This document shows positions 18,504 to 28,133 of a stretch of DNA of 33,222 nt, piece after piece. The stretch is taken from assembly GCA_003223635.1 (NCBI GenBank), contig QHVS01000156.1, positions 1-33,222 of the forward strand. The letters run 5' to 3'. Numbering within the stretch: position 1 is the stretch's first letter; each line of letters begins with the position of its first letter. The stretch is from Acidobacteriota bacterium (GTDB lineage Bacteria; Acidobacteriota; Thermoanaerobaculia; Gp7-AA8). Below the pieces are notes generated by a model, which was not told the DNA's origin, did no database searches, and saw only the letters and a program-made list of their open reading frames with translations. Made by a program: the position numbers and the translations under genes.

Positions 18504-19139
18504 CTTAGGTGCGGGTCCCTTCTCGTCCGCGCGCGCGTCGCGGATGACGATCCGCTCGATGGTGGTCGGCGAGTTCGGACGGTCGTTCGCACCACGCGGC
18601 GCGTTGACGATCTTGTCCGCGACGTCCATTCCCTTCGTCGCCTGTCCGAACACCGTGTATTGGCGGTCGAGGAAATTGGAGTCCTTCACCACGATGAAGA
18701 ATTGAGAGGAGGCGCTGTTCGGATCCTGCGCTCGAGCCATGGACACGACTCCCCGCTTGTGCGGGATGGCGTTGAATTCCGCTTTGAGGTGGGTGCCGGA
18801 CCCGCCCGTCCCCCAGGTATTGACGTCAGGGCTCTTCGTATTCGGATCCCCGCCCTGAATCATGAATCCGGGAATGACCCGATGAAACTTCGTGCCGTTG
18901 TAGAACCCCTTCTGGGCCAGGTCGATGAAGTTCTTGACGTGATTCGGAGCCGCCTCAGGGAAAAACCGAATGTCGATCTCGCCGGCGGTGGTGTGGATTT
19001 CGGCTACTTTGTTCTGGTAGTCGCTCATCGTTCCCTTCTTTTTCGCCGTCTTTGTCTTTGCCGTCGACTTCGTGGCGGCGATGATTTGCGAGCCGGCGAG
19101 AAGCATCAGCGCCAGCGAGAGATAGACCAGTCGTTTCAC
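18501..19139 (-). CDS. Cyclophilin-type peptidylprolyl isomerase, secreted
   Basis: Signal peptide; EIDIRFFPEAAPNHVKNFIDLAQKGFYNGTKFHRVIPGFMIQGGDP...SASSQFFIVVKD...YTVFGQATKGMDVADKI. Confidence 0.95.
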   Translation of the reverse strand: MKRLVYLSLALMLLAGSQIIAATKSTAKTKTAKKKGTMSDYQNKVAEIHTTAGEIDIRFFPEAAPNHVKNFIDLAQKGFYNGTKFHRVIPGFMIQGGDPNTKSPDVNTWGTGGSGTHLKAEFNAIPHKRGVVSMARAQDPNSASSQFFIVVKDSNFLDRQYTVFGQATKGMDVADKIVNAPRGANDRPNSPTTIERIVIRDARADEKGPAPK

Positions 19140-19154
19140 GCACTCCTCCTTTTT

Positions 19155-19174
19155 GTGGAGCGCGTGCGCTCCAC
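19155..19174. repeat. Short hairpin in the leader of the cyclophilin gene
   Basis: gtggagcgc-gt-gcgctccac, 9-bp stem. Confidence 0.6.
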
Positions 19175-19277
19175 CGGGCGCGAATCGTACTACTAGTCAT
19201 GGGACAAGGACGATGAGGACAACTGTGGAACGCCGCCGGAGGGACAGACGGCGGCGCTCCCGATCTCCAGGATGCGA

Positions 19278-19691
19278 TCAGACTTGACTGCGTCCGGTGA
19301 AGGGCTCGTTGCGATTGGAGCCGCTCTCGTTCGATGCGCGTTCGCGCGAATTTCCGCTGCTCGTGTTGGCCGAGCCTCGATCGGAGGCGTGTCCGATGTA
19401 CGACTGCTGCTCCGTATCGGTGTGACTGGCCGCTCCGGCCTCCATCGAACCATCTCCGGAGGTCTGGCGCGCTCGTCCGCGGCTGTGACCTCCCTCGCGC
19501 CCGATCGCCGACATATGCGCGCGATCGCGACTTACGGCTTCTCCACCTTTGCGTCCGGCCACGCGCGCTTCATCGGACGAAAACTCATGAGCAGTTCCCT
19601 TGGCATGAGCTGCCCTTCCGCCCTTGCTCGCAATCTCACGCTGTTTGGCCGGGTCCATGGACGCAAAACCGCGCTTACTCGTGTTTGCCAT
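19278..19691 (-). CDS. KGG-repeat (Con-10/GsiB-like) stress protein
   Basis: KRGFASMDPAKQREIASKGGRAAHAKGTAHEFSSDEARVAGRKGGEAVSRDRAHMSAIGREGGHSRG. Confidence 0.85.
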   Translation of the reverse strand: MANTSKRGFASMDPAKQREIASKGGRAAHAKGTAHEFSSDEARVAGRKGGEAVSRDRAHMSAIGREGGHSRGRARQTSGDGSMEAGAASHTDTEQQSYIGHASDRGSANTSSGNSRERASNESGSNRNEPFTGRSQV

Positions 19692-19921
19692 GAAGGTGTC
19701 TCCTTTGGTGTCCAGTTTGGTATTGCGCGACTGTTTTTGCACCACCTTGAACCAGGCTTAGGCGGTTCACGAAATGTGCCAGTAACCCGCGGAAATCCGT
19801 GTGTTTTCGAACCTTTGCGTTGAGCACCGCGCGCTCAGAAACGCCGCGTCACATCGACGCGGATCGAGCAGACGAAGAACAACAGGATATCGGTGAGTAG
19901 GGAGAAAGAGGGCGGATTTGG

Positions 19922-20012
19922 CGGAGAGAGAGGGATTCGAACCCTCGGTAGAGCTTTTGGACCCTACGGCGGTTTAGCAAACCGCTGGTTTAAGCCACTC
20001 ACCCATCTCTCC
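19922..20012 (-). tRNA. tRNA-Ser (anticodon GCT)
   Basis: Minus-strand GGAGAGA...TTTGCTAAA anticodon loop, long variable arm, GGTTCGAATCC T-loop, closing TCTCTCC. Confidence 0.93.
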
Positions 20013-20090
20013 GTGGCTCGAGATTGAAGAAAAACTTGGAACGTTAAGAAAGAGCGCGCGCGATTCCCGCCGCATTCTACTTTCATTTGG

Positions 20091-20177
20091 CGGAGGAGGT
20101 GGGATTCGAACCCACGGTACGGTTTGCCGTACGGCGGTTTTCAAGACCGCTGCCTTAAACCACTCGACCACTCCTCC
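20091..20177 (-). tRNA. tRNA-Ser (anticodon TGA)
   Basis: Minus-strand GGAGGAG...CTTGAAAA anticodon loop, long variable arm, GGTTCGAATCC, closing CTCCTCC. Confidence 0.93.
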
Positions 20178-20219
20178 GGACGGAACGTTTGTTGAACGGC
20201 GTCGCGCGACGGCGAATTT

Positions 20220-21197
20220 CTACGGAATGAGCGTGACGTCGAGCGTGATCTTCAGCTTCAGCTTCCGATGCTCGCGCAGCTCCTCGGCCGTCAGCGCAAG
20301 CGGCACGGTCACCTCTTTGACCAGACTGTCGGCGGCGCGGCGCTCTGGTTTGGGTGGTGCGGCAACGCCGCCGAGCTCCGGCAGCGAATCGAGGATGCCA
20401 TCGGGCAGCGGAATCTCGATCGACGCCGCTGCCATCTCCGGCGGTGGCGAGAAATCGACATCATCAAACGGGCTCTTCTCCGCGACGACCTCCTCGGCTC
20501 GCGGAAGTGCCGATTCTTCGTCCCACACGGTCGGCAACGGCCGCTCTTCCGCCGGCGCGTCGGCGTTGAGGACCCGAATCTCCCGTTCCAGCGGCTCCGA
20601 TCCTTCCAATCCGTACTTCTTGACCAGATTACCGAGGACGAGTTGCGTCATGCCCTTCAACGTCTCCTCGACGCCGAACCCACTCGTGGCCACGGATTCG
20701 AAATGTGGAACGCCGAGCTTGTTGACATCGCGCTGAAGCTGCGCCACCGGCAGAGCGTTGGGCAGGTCGCGCTTGTTGTACTGGAACACCGTGGGGATCT
20801 CGCGCATGCGCACGCCCTGACGCTTGAGGTTGTCCTCCAGGTTCTGCAGTGATTCCAGATTGGCGTCGAGCGCGATGTCCTGACTGTCGGCCACAAACAC
20901 GAGGCCGTCGGCTCCTTTGAGCACGAGCTGGCGTGTGGAGTTGTAGTAGACCTGCCCCGGCACCGTGTAGAGCTGCAGCTTGGTGCGCATGCCGCGGATC
21001 TTGCCGAGGTCGAGGGGGAGGAAGTCGAAGAAGAGAGTGCGATCGGTCTTGGTGGACAGAGAAAGCATCTTGCTCTTGCTGTTCGACGGCAGAGAGTCGT
21101 AGATGAACTGCAGGTTCGTGGTCTTCCCGCAGAGCCCTGGTCCGTAGTAGACGATCTTGGCGGTGATCTCCTTGGTGGCGTAATTGAAGAGGACCAT
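20220..21197 (-). CDS. MglA-like small GTPase with about 130-aa C-terminal extension
   Basis: ITAKIVYYGPGLCGKTTNLQFIY, TLFFDFLPLDLG, LYTVPGQVYYNSTRQLVLKGADGLVFVADSQ, FQYNKRDLPNAL; extension ends KLKLKITLDVTLIP. Confidence 0.9.
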   Translation of the reverse strand: MVLFNYATKEITAKIVYYGPGLCGKTTNLQFIYDSLPSNSKSKMLSLSTKTDRTLFFDFLPLDLGKIRGMRTKLQLYTVPGQVYYNSTRQLVLKGADGLVFVADSQDIALDANLESLQNLEDNLKRQGVRMREIPTVFQYNKRDLPNALPVAQLQRDVNKLGVPHFESVATSGFGVEETLKGMTQLVLGNLVKKYGLEGSEPLEREIRVLNADAPAEERPLPTVWDEESALPRAEEVVAEKSPFDDVDFSPPPEMAAASIEIPLPDGILDSLPELGGVAAPPKPERRAADSLVKEVTVPLALTAEELREHRKLKLKITLDVTLIP

Positions 21198-21249
21198 GGC
21201 TGTCGATTGAGCGTAGCGAAGCAGTTATCGTGAGTCAACGCGGCGCGGC

Positions 21250-21255
21250 TATAAT
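21250..21255 (+). promoter_or_regulatory. Putative -10 element (TATAAT) for the riboswitch/btuB transcript
   Basis: TATAAT about 12 nt upstream of the riboswitch; no convincing -35. Confidence 0.45.
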
Positions 21256-21261
21256 CCGCCC

Positions 21262-21440
21262 AGCTCATTAGCAACCCAGTCTGAAACAGCGAACGGGAAG
21301 CCGGTTCAATGCCGGCGCGGCCCCCGCCACTGTGACCGGAGACGACTCACGCCATGCGCGCGTGGCGCCCCACTGCGAAAAGCGGGAAGGGAGCGTGAGA
21401 AGGATGACCCGGAAGCCAGGAGACCGGCTGTTTCGGACAC
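21262..21440 (+). ncRNA. Cobalamin riboswitch
   Basis: gaacgggaagccggttcaatgccggcgcggcccccgccactgtgaccgg ... ggaagccaggagaccggc (B12 box); next gene encodes a BtuB-like receptor. Confidence 0.93.
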
Positions 21441-21472
21441 AGAAAGCTCACCAGCTTCGGAGGGAAGTCGTC

Positions 21473-23302
21473 GTGAAACCGCTCATCTCATCCATCCTCC
21501 TTCTATTCGTTTCCTCGCTCGCTTTTTCGCAGACCAAAGTCACCGAAGAGATCATCGTCACCGCTTCGCAGTTGCCGGAGACGGTCGAGTCGACTCCCGC
21601 GGCGGTCACCGTCGTAACCCGGGAGGACATCGATCGCCATGCGGCGCGCGATCTCGCCGATGTGCTCCGTGAAGTTCCAGGATTGGCCATCAGCCGCAGT
21701 GGTTCGCTGGGAAAAGCGACATCGCTCTTCACTCGCGGAGCGGCCTCCACGCAGACCCTGGTGATGTGGAACGGCATCCCCATCAACAATCCTTACTTCG
21801 CGGGCTACGATTGGGGACGCTTCTCCACCGCCGGCGTGGAGCAGGTGGAAGTCGTGCGAGGGCCCTTCTCCGCGCTCTATGGATCCGAAGCGATGGCTGG
21901 CGTGGTGAACGTGCTCACTACGCCGCGGGGGAGCGGCCTGCGCGGAGAGGTGCAGGGCGGAAGTCATGGTCTGCGCAACGCACTCCTCTCCGGCGCCTAC
22001 GTCGGCTCAACGACACAGGTTAGCGCCGCGTTCGAGCATCGGCAGGACGACGGCTTCGATCCAAATGACGACTTCCGCGAAACCAGCGGCAATCTCTTCG
22101 GGAAATGGTCGCCCTCGCCCACGTTCTCGCTCGGCCTGGCCGCGCGCTACACATCGTACGATCTGGGGATTCCCTTCGACGTCAACGCGACAGGCGATGC
22201 GCTGGTGCCGAGTCTGCAGCGTCGCCAGGATGGAAACGAATTGCAGGTCGCCGTTCCGCTGCAGAAGACCGTCGGGCCGCTCACGTTTGATCTGACTCTG
22301 TCCGACAGCCGGCGCCGCGATGATTTCCGCGATCCGCAGGATCCGTTCGGATTTGTCAACGCGCGGACGGATTCGACGCAGCGCCGGGTCCGTCTGTCCG
22401 GGCAGGCGCAGACCGCTGCTGGAACGATCATCGCCGGCGGCGAGATGCAGCGAGCGACGGTCGACGACATGAGCAACTTCGGCGTGAATCTCGACAACAG
22501 CCGCCGCGATGCGCGATCGCTCTTCATCGAGGATCGCTGGCGAAGCGCCACTGGCCCGGCGTCGCGGATCGAGCTGAGCGCCGGCGTCCGCTACGATCGA
22601 TTCGACACATTCGGCAGCCAGACCTCGCCCCGCGTCGGCGCAGCCTGGATCAGCGGGCCGAACAAATGGCGAATCGCGTATGGAGAAGGATTCCGAGCGC
22701 CATCCGTGGGCGAGCTCTACTTCCCGTTCTCCGGCAATCCCAATCTGCGGGCCGAGCACACCCGCAGCGCCGAGGCAGGCTACGACGCGGTCATCGGCAA
22801 TGGACTCTTCTCGATGACGTTGTTCAGCAGCCGCTTCCGCGATCTGATCGTCTTCGACAATCGCAGCTACGCGTTCGGCAACATTGGCCGCGCGCGAAGC
22901 GACGGGATCGAGCTGGGAATCGAAGACCATCTGACGCCGGCCCTCTACGCCGCGCTCAGCTACACCAATCTGCATCGTGACGAGGACGAATCGACCGGCG
23001 AGCGCCTGCCGCGACGGCCGAAGCACAGCGGCTCCGTTTTTGTCGGCTGGCGCTCCGGATCATTGGATGCAAACGTCGCTCTGATCCACAGCGGAGCGCG
23101 TTTCGATCTCATCCCGATCGCGCCATACTCTCGTGCCGTCAATAGCGCGTACACGACCATCGACACGAACCTTCAAATCCACCTCGGCCGCCTTACGCCA
23201 TTTGCAAAGGTGGAAAACCTGCGCAACGAGCGCTATCAGGAGGTTCTCGGATTCGTATCGCCCGGCCGGCGAACGATTGTGGGACTTCGATTCGATCTGT
23301 AG
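21473..23302 (+). CDS. btuB: TonB-dependent receptor, BtuB-like vitamin B12 transporter
   Basis: GTG start with signal peptide; TEEIIVTASQLPETVESTPAAVTVVTREDI, plug and beta-barrel, C-terminal GRRTIVGLRFDL. Confidence 0.88.
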   Translation: MKPLISSILLLFVSSLAFSQTKVTEEIIVTASQLPETVESTPAAVTVVTREDIDRHAARDLADVLREVPGLAISRSGSLGKATSLFTRGAASTQTLVMWNGIPINNPYFAGYDWGRFSTAGVEQVEVVRGPFSALYGSEAMAGVVNVLTTPRGSGLRGEVQGGSHGLRNALLSGAYVGSTTQVSAAFEHRQDDGFDPNDDFRETSGNLFGKWSPSPTFSLGLAARYTSYDLGIPFDVNATGDALVPSLQRRQDGNELQVAVPLQKTVGPLTFDLTLSDSRRRDDFRDPQDPFGFVNARTDSTQRRVRLSGQAQTAAGTIIAGGEMQRATVDDMSNFGVNLDNSRRDARSLFIEDRWRSATGPASRIELSAGVRYDRFDTFGSQTSPRVGAAWISGPNKWRIAYGEGFRAPSVGELYFPFSGNPNLRAEHTRSAEAGYDAVIGNGLFSMTLFSSRFRDLIVFDNRSYAFGNIGRARSDGIELGIEDHLTPALYAALSYTNLHRDEDESTGERLPRRPKHSGSVFVGWRSGSLDANVALIHSGARFDLIPIAPYSRAVNSAYTTIDTNLQIHLGRLTPFAKVENLRNERYQEVLGFVSPGRRTIVGLRFDL

Positions 23303-23320
23303 CGGTACGCCTCGTGCTTG

Positions 23321-25111
23321 ATGGGGCACGCGACGATGAGCCACACCACATCTGATTTCCTCGTGCAGCGCCTCTTCGACTGGGGCGTCCGCCGCGTCTA
23401 CGGATATCCCGGCGACGGAATCAACGGAATCATGGGAGCGCTCGATCGAGCCGACGGCAAGATCGACTTCGTTCAGGTGCGTCACGAGGAAATGGCGGCG
23501 TTCATGGCCTGCGCCCACGCCAAGTTCACGGGCGAGGTCGGCGTATGCCTGGCCACCTCAGGACCGGGAGCGATTCATCTTCTCAACGGACTCTATGACG
23601 CCAAGCTCGATCACCAGCCGGTGGTGGCCATTGTCGGGCAATCATCGCGGATGGCCATGGGCGGCTCGTACCAGCAGGAAGTCGATCTGCAGACGCTCTT
23701 CAAGGATGTGGCCTCCGAATACGTCCACACGGCAATGGTGCCCGCCCAGATGCGGCACCTCATCGATCGGGCCATCCGCATCGCGCGCGCGGAGCGCACC
23801 GTCACCTGCATCATCGTTCCGCACGATCTGCAGGAGGAGAAGATGGCGGAGCCGCCTCACAAGCACTCCACCGTCCATTCCGGCATCGGCTTCTCCACGC
23901 CTCGCGTCGTGCCGCGGGACGAGGATCTTCGCCGCGCCGCCGACGTGCTCAATGCCGGCGGGCGGGTGGCGATGCTCATCGGAATCGGCGCCGCCGGTGC
24001 AGCTGCTGAAGTGATCGAGGTCGCCGATCTCCTCGGCAGCGGCGTGGCCAAGGCACTCCTGGGAAAAGCCGTGCTCCCCGACGCCCTCCCCTTTGTCACC
24101 GGTTCGATCGGCCTCCTGGGCACGAAGCCGAGCTTCGTCATGATGAGCCAGTGCGACACGCTGCTCATGGTCGGCTCGAGCTTCCCCTATTCGGAGTTCC
24201 TGCCGGACGAGGGTCAAGCGCGCGGCGTCCAGATCGACATCGACTCACGGATGCTTTCCCTTCGCTATCCGATGGAAGTGAATCTGACCGGCGACAGCAA
24301 GGAGACCCTGCGCGCGGTGATCCCGCTGCTGAAGCGCAAGCGGAATCGGCAGTGGCGCGAAAAGCTGGAAAAGGAAATCGTCGACTGGTGGAAGTTGCTC
24401 GAAGCGCGAGCCATGATCGACGCCAAGCCGGTCAATCCGCAGCGCGTGTTCTGGGAGCTCTCGCCGCGCCTCCCGGAGCGATGCATCGTGGCTGCCGACT
24501 CCGGATCGGCGGCCAGCTGGTACGCGCGCGACTTGAAGTTCCGCGAGGGAATGATGGGATCGCTCTCCGGAAATCTGGCCACCATGGGACCGGGCGTTCC
24601 CTATGTAATCGCCGCCAAGTTCGCGTTCCCCGACCGGGTGGCCATCGCCTGCGTCGGCGACGGCGCATTCCAGATGAACGGCATGAACGAGCTGATCACC
24701 ATCGCCAAGTACTGGCGCGAGTGGAGCGATCCGCGCCTGGTCATCTGCGTGCTGGCCAATCGCGATCTGAACATGGTGACCTGGGAGCAGCGGGTCCTGG
24801 CCGGCGATCCGAAGTTCGAGGCATCGCAGGACGTTCCCGATTTTCCATGTGCCCGGTACGCCGAGTCGATCGGACTGAAAGGAATTCGGGTCGACCGCCC
24901 CGAGCGCGTCGGCCCGGCATGGGATGAGGCGCTGGCCGCCGACCGACCGTGCGTGATCGAGTTCATCACCGATCCGGAAGTGCCGCCTCTGCCGCCACAC
25001 ATCAGCCCCGAGCAGGCTCGTAACTTCATTAAGTCACTGCTCCATGATCCTGACAGGGGCCACATGCTGAAGCAGTCCCTCAAAGAGATGCTGGAGGCGT
25101 TCAGGAAGTAA
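23321..25111 (+). CDS. Thiamine-pyrophosphate-dependent enzyme (pyruvate oxidase / acetolactate synthase superfamily)
   Basis: GYPGDGINGIMGAL, QVRHEEMAAFMACAHAKFTGEVGVCLATSGPGAIHLLNGLYDAK, CVGDGAFQMNGMNELITIAKYW...NRDLNMVTWEQR. Start could be 23336. Confidence 0.88.
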   Translation: MGHATMSHTTSDFLVQRLFDWGVRRVYGYPGDGINGIMGALDRADGKIDFVQVRHEEMAAFMACAHAKFTGEVGVCLATSGPGAIHLLNGLYDAKLDHQPVVAIVGQSSRMAMGGSYQQEVDLQTLFKDVASEYVHTAMVPAQMRHLIDRAIRIARAERTVTCIIVPHDLQEEKMAEPPHKHSTVHSGIGFSTPRVVPRDEDLRRAADVLNAGGRVAMLIGIGAAGAAAEVIEVADLLGSGVAKALLGKAVLPDALPFVTGSIGLLGTKPSFVMMSQCDTLLMVGSSFPYSEFLPDEGQARGVQIDIDSRMLSLRYPMEVNLTGDSKETLRAVIPLLKRKRNRQWREKLEKEIVDWWKLLEARAMIDAKPVNPQRVFWELSPRLPERCIVAADSGSAASWYARDLKFREGMMGSLSGNLATMGPGVPYVIAAKFAFPDRVAIACVGDGAFQMNGMNELITIAKYWREWSDPRLVICVLANRDLNMVTWEQRVLAGDPKFEASQDVPDFPCARYAESIGLKGIRVDRPERVGPAWDEALAADRPCVIEFITDPEVPPLPPHISPEQARNFIKSLLHDPDRGHMLKQSLKEMLEAFRK

Positions 25112-25121
25112 GATCGGCCAA

Positions 25122-28100
25122 GTGTCGGAACGAGAGATCGCTCGCAACGTCGCAACATCGGACGCGGCCCACCCGTCCGAGCGCGACGAGATCCGCAGGT
25201 TCGAGCCGATTTCGTTCGAGAATGGGCGGCCGGTTCGCCCGCGCATCGAGCACTACGACCGCGTGCAGAACGTCAATGTCGATGCCGCGGCGCTGGCCGC
25301 GGCGCTGCGGCAGCAGATCCGTGGGGAAGTGCGCTTCGATGACGGCTCGCGCGCGCTCTACGCCACCGATGCCTCCAATTACCGGCAGGTCCCCATCGGC
25401 GTCGTTCTGCCCCGCGACGCCGACGACGTCATGGCCACCGTGGCATTGGCGCGCCAGTTCGGCGCGCCGATCCTGGCCCGCGGCGGAGGCACGTCCCTGG
25501 CCGGGCAGTGCTGCAACGTCGCCGTGGTGCTCGATTTCTCGAAGTACATGCACGGCATCCGCGAGCTCGATCCGACGCAGCGACACGCCTGGGTCGAGCC
25601 GGGCATCATCCTCGACGATCTGCGCAACGAGGCGGAAAAGCACAGCCTGACTTTCGGCCCCGATCCCGCCACCCACACTCACTGCACCATCGGCGGAATG
25701 ATCGGCAACAACTCCTGCGGCGTGCATGCGCTGATGGCCGGCAAGACGGTCGATAACATCGACGAGCTGGACGTCCTCACCTACGACGGCCTGCGCCTCC
25801 GCGTCGGCCCCACGTCGGAGGCTCAGCTCACCGCCTTCATCGACGAAGGCGGCCGCCGCGGGGAGATCTATCGCGCACTCCGAGACATCCGCGATCGGTA
25901 CGCCGACCAGATTCGCATCCGCTACCCGAAAATCCCCCGGCGCGTGTCGGGCTACAACCTCGACGAGCTGCTGCCGGAAAACGGATTCAACGTCGCCCGA
26001 GCCCTGGTCGGGACCGAGAGCACGTGCGTCATCGTCCTGGAAGCGAAGTGCCACCTCGTCCATAGCCCCCCTTCTCGCAGGCTGGTCGTCCTCGGCTACA
26101 AGGACATTTACATCGCAGCCGACCACGTCCCGCAACTGCTGGAGTTCAAGCCCATCGGGCTGGAGGGGATCGACGATCGTCTGGTCGATGACATGAAAGC
26201 CAAGGGGTTGAACATCGACAACCTCCGGCTTCTACCGGAAGGACGCGGCTGGCTGCTGGTGGAGTTCGGAGGCGAGACGAAGCAGGAATCCGACGCGGGG
26301 GCGCAGCGATTGATCGACGCCCTGAAGTCGTGGAAGGACGCGCCATCCCCGAGACTCTACGAGGACAAGCGGCAGGAAAAGATGGTCTGGCAGATCCGCG
26401 AGTCCGGCCTCGGCGCCACCGCCTTCGTTCCCGGCAAGCCGCGCACCTGGGAAGGATGGGAAGACTCGGCGGTCGATCCGAAGCATCTCGGCAAATACCT
26501 TCGCGATCTGCGCCGACTCATGGACAAGTACGGCTACATCGGCGATCTCTACGGTCACTTCGGCCAGGCTTGCGTTCACACACGAAACAACTTCGATCTG
26601 GAGAGTGCGCGGGGAATCGCCACGTTTCGCGCCTACATCGAAGAGGCGGCGGATCTTTGCGTCAAGTACAACGGATCGCTCTCCGGCGAGCACGGCGACG
26701 GGCAATCGCGCGCGGATCTGCTGCCGAAGATGTTCGGGCAGGAGCTGATCACCGCGTTCCGGGAGTTCAAATCCATCTGGGATCCTCAATGGAAGATGAA
26801 TCCCGGAAAAGTGGTGACTCCTTACCGTCCCACTGAGAACCTCCGTCTCGGCCCGGAGTTCCGGCCCTGGTCACCGGAGACGCACTTTCATTTTCCGGAA
26901 GACGAAGGGCGCATCGATCGAGCTGTCTTGCGCTGCGTGGGCGTCGGCAAGTGCCGGCGCATGGAAGCAGGCACGATGTGCCCGAGCTTCATGGCCACGC
27001 GCGAGGAAGAGCATTCCACGCGGGGCCGCGCGCGTCTGCTCTTCGAGATGTTCGCCGGCAAAGACGTTCCGGCGACCTGGCGCAATGAAACGGTGAAGGA
27101 CGCGCTCGATCTCTGCATGTCGTGCAAGGGATGCAAAGGCGACTGCCCGGTCAATGTCGACATCGCCACGTACAAGGCCGAGTTCCTCTCCCACTACTAC
27201 GCGGGACGCCTGCGACCGATCGGCGCCTACACCATGGGTTGGATCCATCGGTGGTCGCGCCTCGCGTCGCTCGCGCCAGACCTGGCGAATCACATCCTGT
27301 CACTGCCGATGATCAAGACACTCGGCGGCGTGGCACCGGAGCGGCGGATGCCACAATACGCGGCCGAGACCTTCGTGAAGCGATTCCGCAAACGTGGAGC
27401 GACGAGCGGCGCTCCGTCCGATCGCCGCGTCGTCCTGTGGCCCGACACCTTCAACAACTACTTTCATCCGGAGACGGCGATGGCTGCGGTGGACGTGCTC
27501 GAGGCCGCCGGCTATCAGGTCACCATTCCGCGAAAGTCGCTCTGCTGCGGACGGCCACTCTATGACTGGGGCTTTCTTGGGACGGCGAAGTCGCTTCTGC
27601 GCGGCGCGATGAAGGAACTCAAGCCGGCGCTGGACGAGGGTCTGCCCATCATCGGTCTCGAGCCGAGCTGCGTTTCGGTCTTTCGCGACGAGCTGCACAA
27701 TCTCTTTCCCACGAACGAAACCGCACGCCGGCTGGGCAGCGCTGCCGTGACCCTCAGCGAATTCATTCGACGCGAAGGTGACCGGTTCAAGCTCCCTCGA
27801 TTGAAAGGCAAAGCGATCGTGCAGGCCCATTGTCACCACGCCGCCATCATGAAGTTCGAGCCGGAAGTGGAGCTGCTGCGCACGATGGGGCTGGACGTCG
27901 AGCATCCCGACTCCGGATGTTGCGGGATGGCCGGCGCATTCGGCTTCGAACGCCGTCACTTCGAGATCTCCATGCGCGTCGGCGAGCGCGTCCTGCTGCC
28001 GAAAGTACGGCAGGCCTCGGCGGACACGATCATCATCGCCGACGGATTCAGTTGCCGCGAGCAGATCGCGCAAGCCACCGGTCGCGAGGCGCTGCATCTC

Positions 28101-28133
28101 TCGCAGGTTCTACAGATGGCGCTCCGCACGTAA
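25122..28133 (+). CDS. FAD-linked oxidase with C-terminal Fe-S/CCG domains (YdiJ-like D-2-hydroxyacid dehydrogenase)
   Basis: ARGGGTSLAGQCCNVAVVLDFSKYM, GGMIGNNSCGVHAL, SGEHGDGQSRADLLPKMFG; CMSCKGCKGDCPVNVD; CCGRPLYDWGFL and HCHHAAIMKF...GCCGMAGAFGFE. Confidence 0.92.
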   Translation: MSEREIARNVATSDAAHPSERDEIRRFEPISFENGRPVRPRIEHYDRVQNVNVDAAALAAALRQQIRGEVRFDDGSRALYATDASNYRQVPIGVVLPRDADDVMATVALARQFGAPILARGGGTSLAGQCCNVAVVLDFSKYMHGIRELDPTQRHAWVEPGIILDDLRNEAEKHSLTFGPDPATHTHCTIGGMIGNNSCGVHALMAGKTVDNIDELDVLTYDGLRLRVGPTSEAQLTAFIDEGGRRGEIYRALRDIRDRYADQIRIRYPKIPRRVSGYNLDELLPENGFNVARALVGTESTCVIVLEAKCHLVHSPPSRRLVVLGYKDIYIAADHVPQLLEFKPIGLEGIDDRLVDDMKAKGLNIDNLRLLPEGRGWLLVEFGGETKQESDAGAQRLIDALKSWKDAPSPRLYEDKRQEKMVWQIRESGLGATAFVPGKPRTWEGWEDSAVDPKHLGKYLRDLRRLMDKYGYIGDLYGHFGQACVHTRNNFDLESARGIATFRAYIEEAADLCVKYNGSLSGEHGDGQSRADLLPKMFGQELITAFREFKSIWDPQWKMNPGKVVTPYRPTENLRLGPEFRPWSPETHFHFPEDEGRIDRAVLRCVGVGKCRRMEAGTMCPSFMATREEEHSTRGRARLLFEMFAGKDVPATWRNETVKDALDLCMSCKGCKGDCPVNVDIATYKAEFLSHYYAGRLRPIGAYTMGWIHRWSRLASLAPDLANHILSLPMIKTLGGVAPERRMPQYAAETFVKRFRKRGATSGAPSDRRVVLWPDTFNNYFHPETAMAAVDVLEAAGYQVTIPRKSLCCGRPLYDWGFLGTAKSLLRGAMKELKPALDEGLPIIGLEPSCVSVFRDELHNLFPTNETARRLGSAAVTLSEFIRREGDRFKLPRLKGKAIVQAHCHHAAIMKFEPEVELLRTMGLDVEHPDSGCCGMAGAFGFERRHFEISMRVGERVLLPKVRQASADTIIIADGFSCREQIAQATGREALHLSQVLQMALRT

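Noticed and set aside
20095-20171. ORF 19974..20171 as a peptide gene
   Set aside because: Translation of tRNA-Ser sequence (MVEWFKAAVLKTAVRQTVPWVRIPPPPP is a familiar artefact of translated tRNA-Ser).
25101-26135. 344-aa minus ORF antisense to the FAD-linked oxidase
   Set aside because: Shadow ORF; the plus strand has complete FAD-binding motifs.
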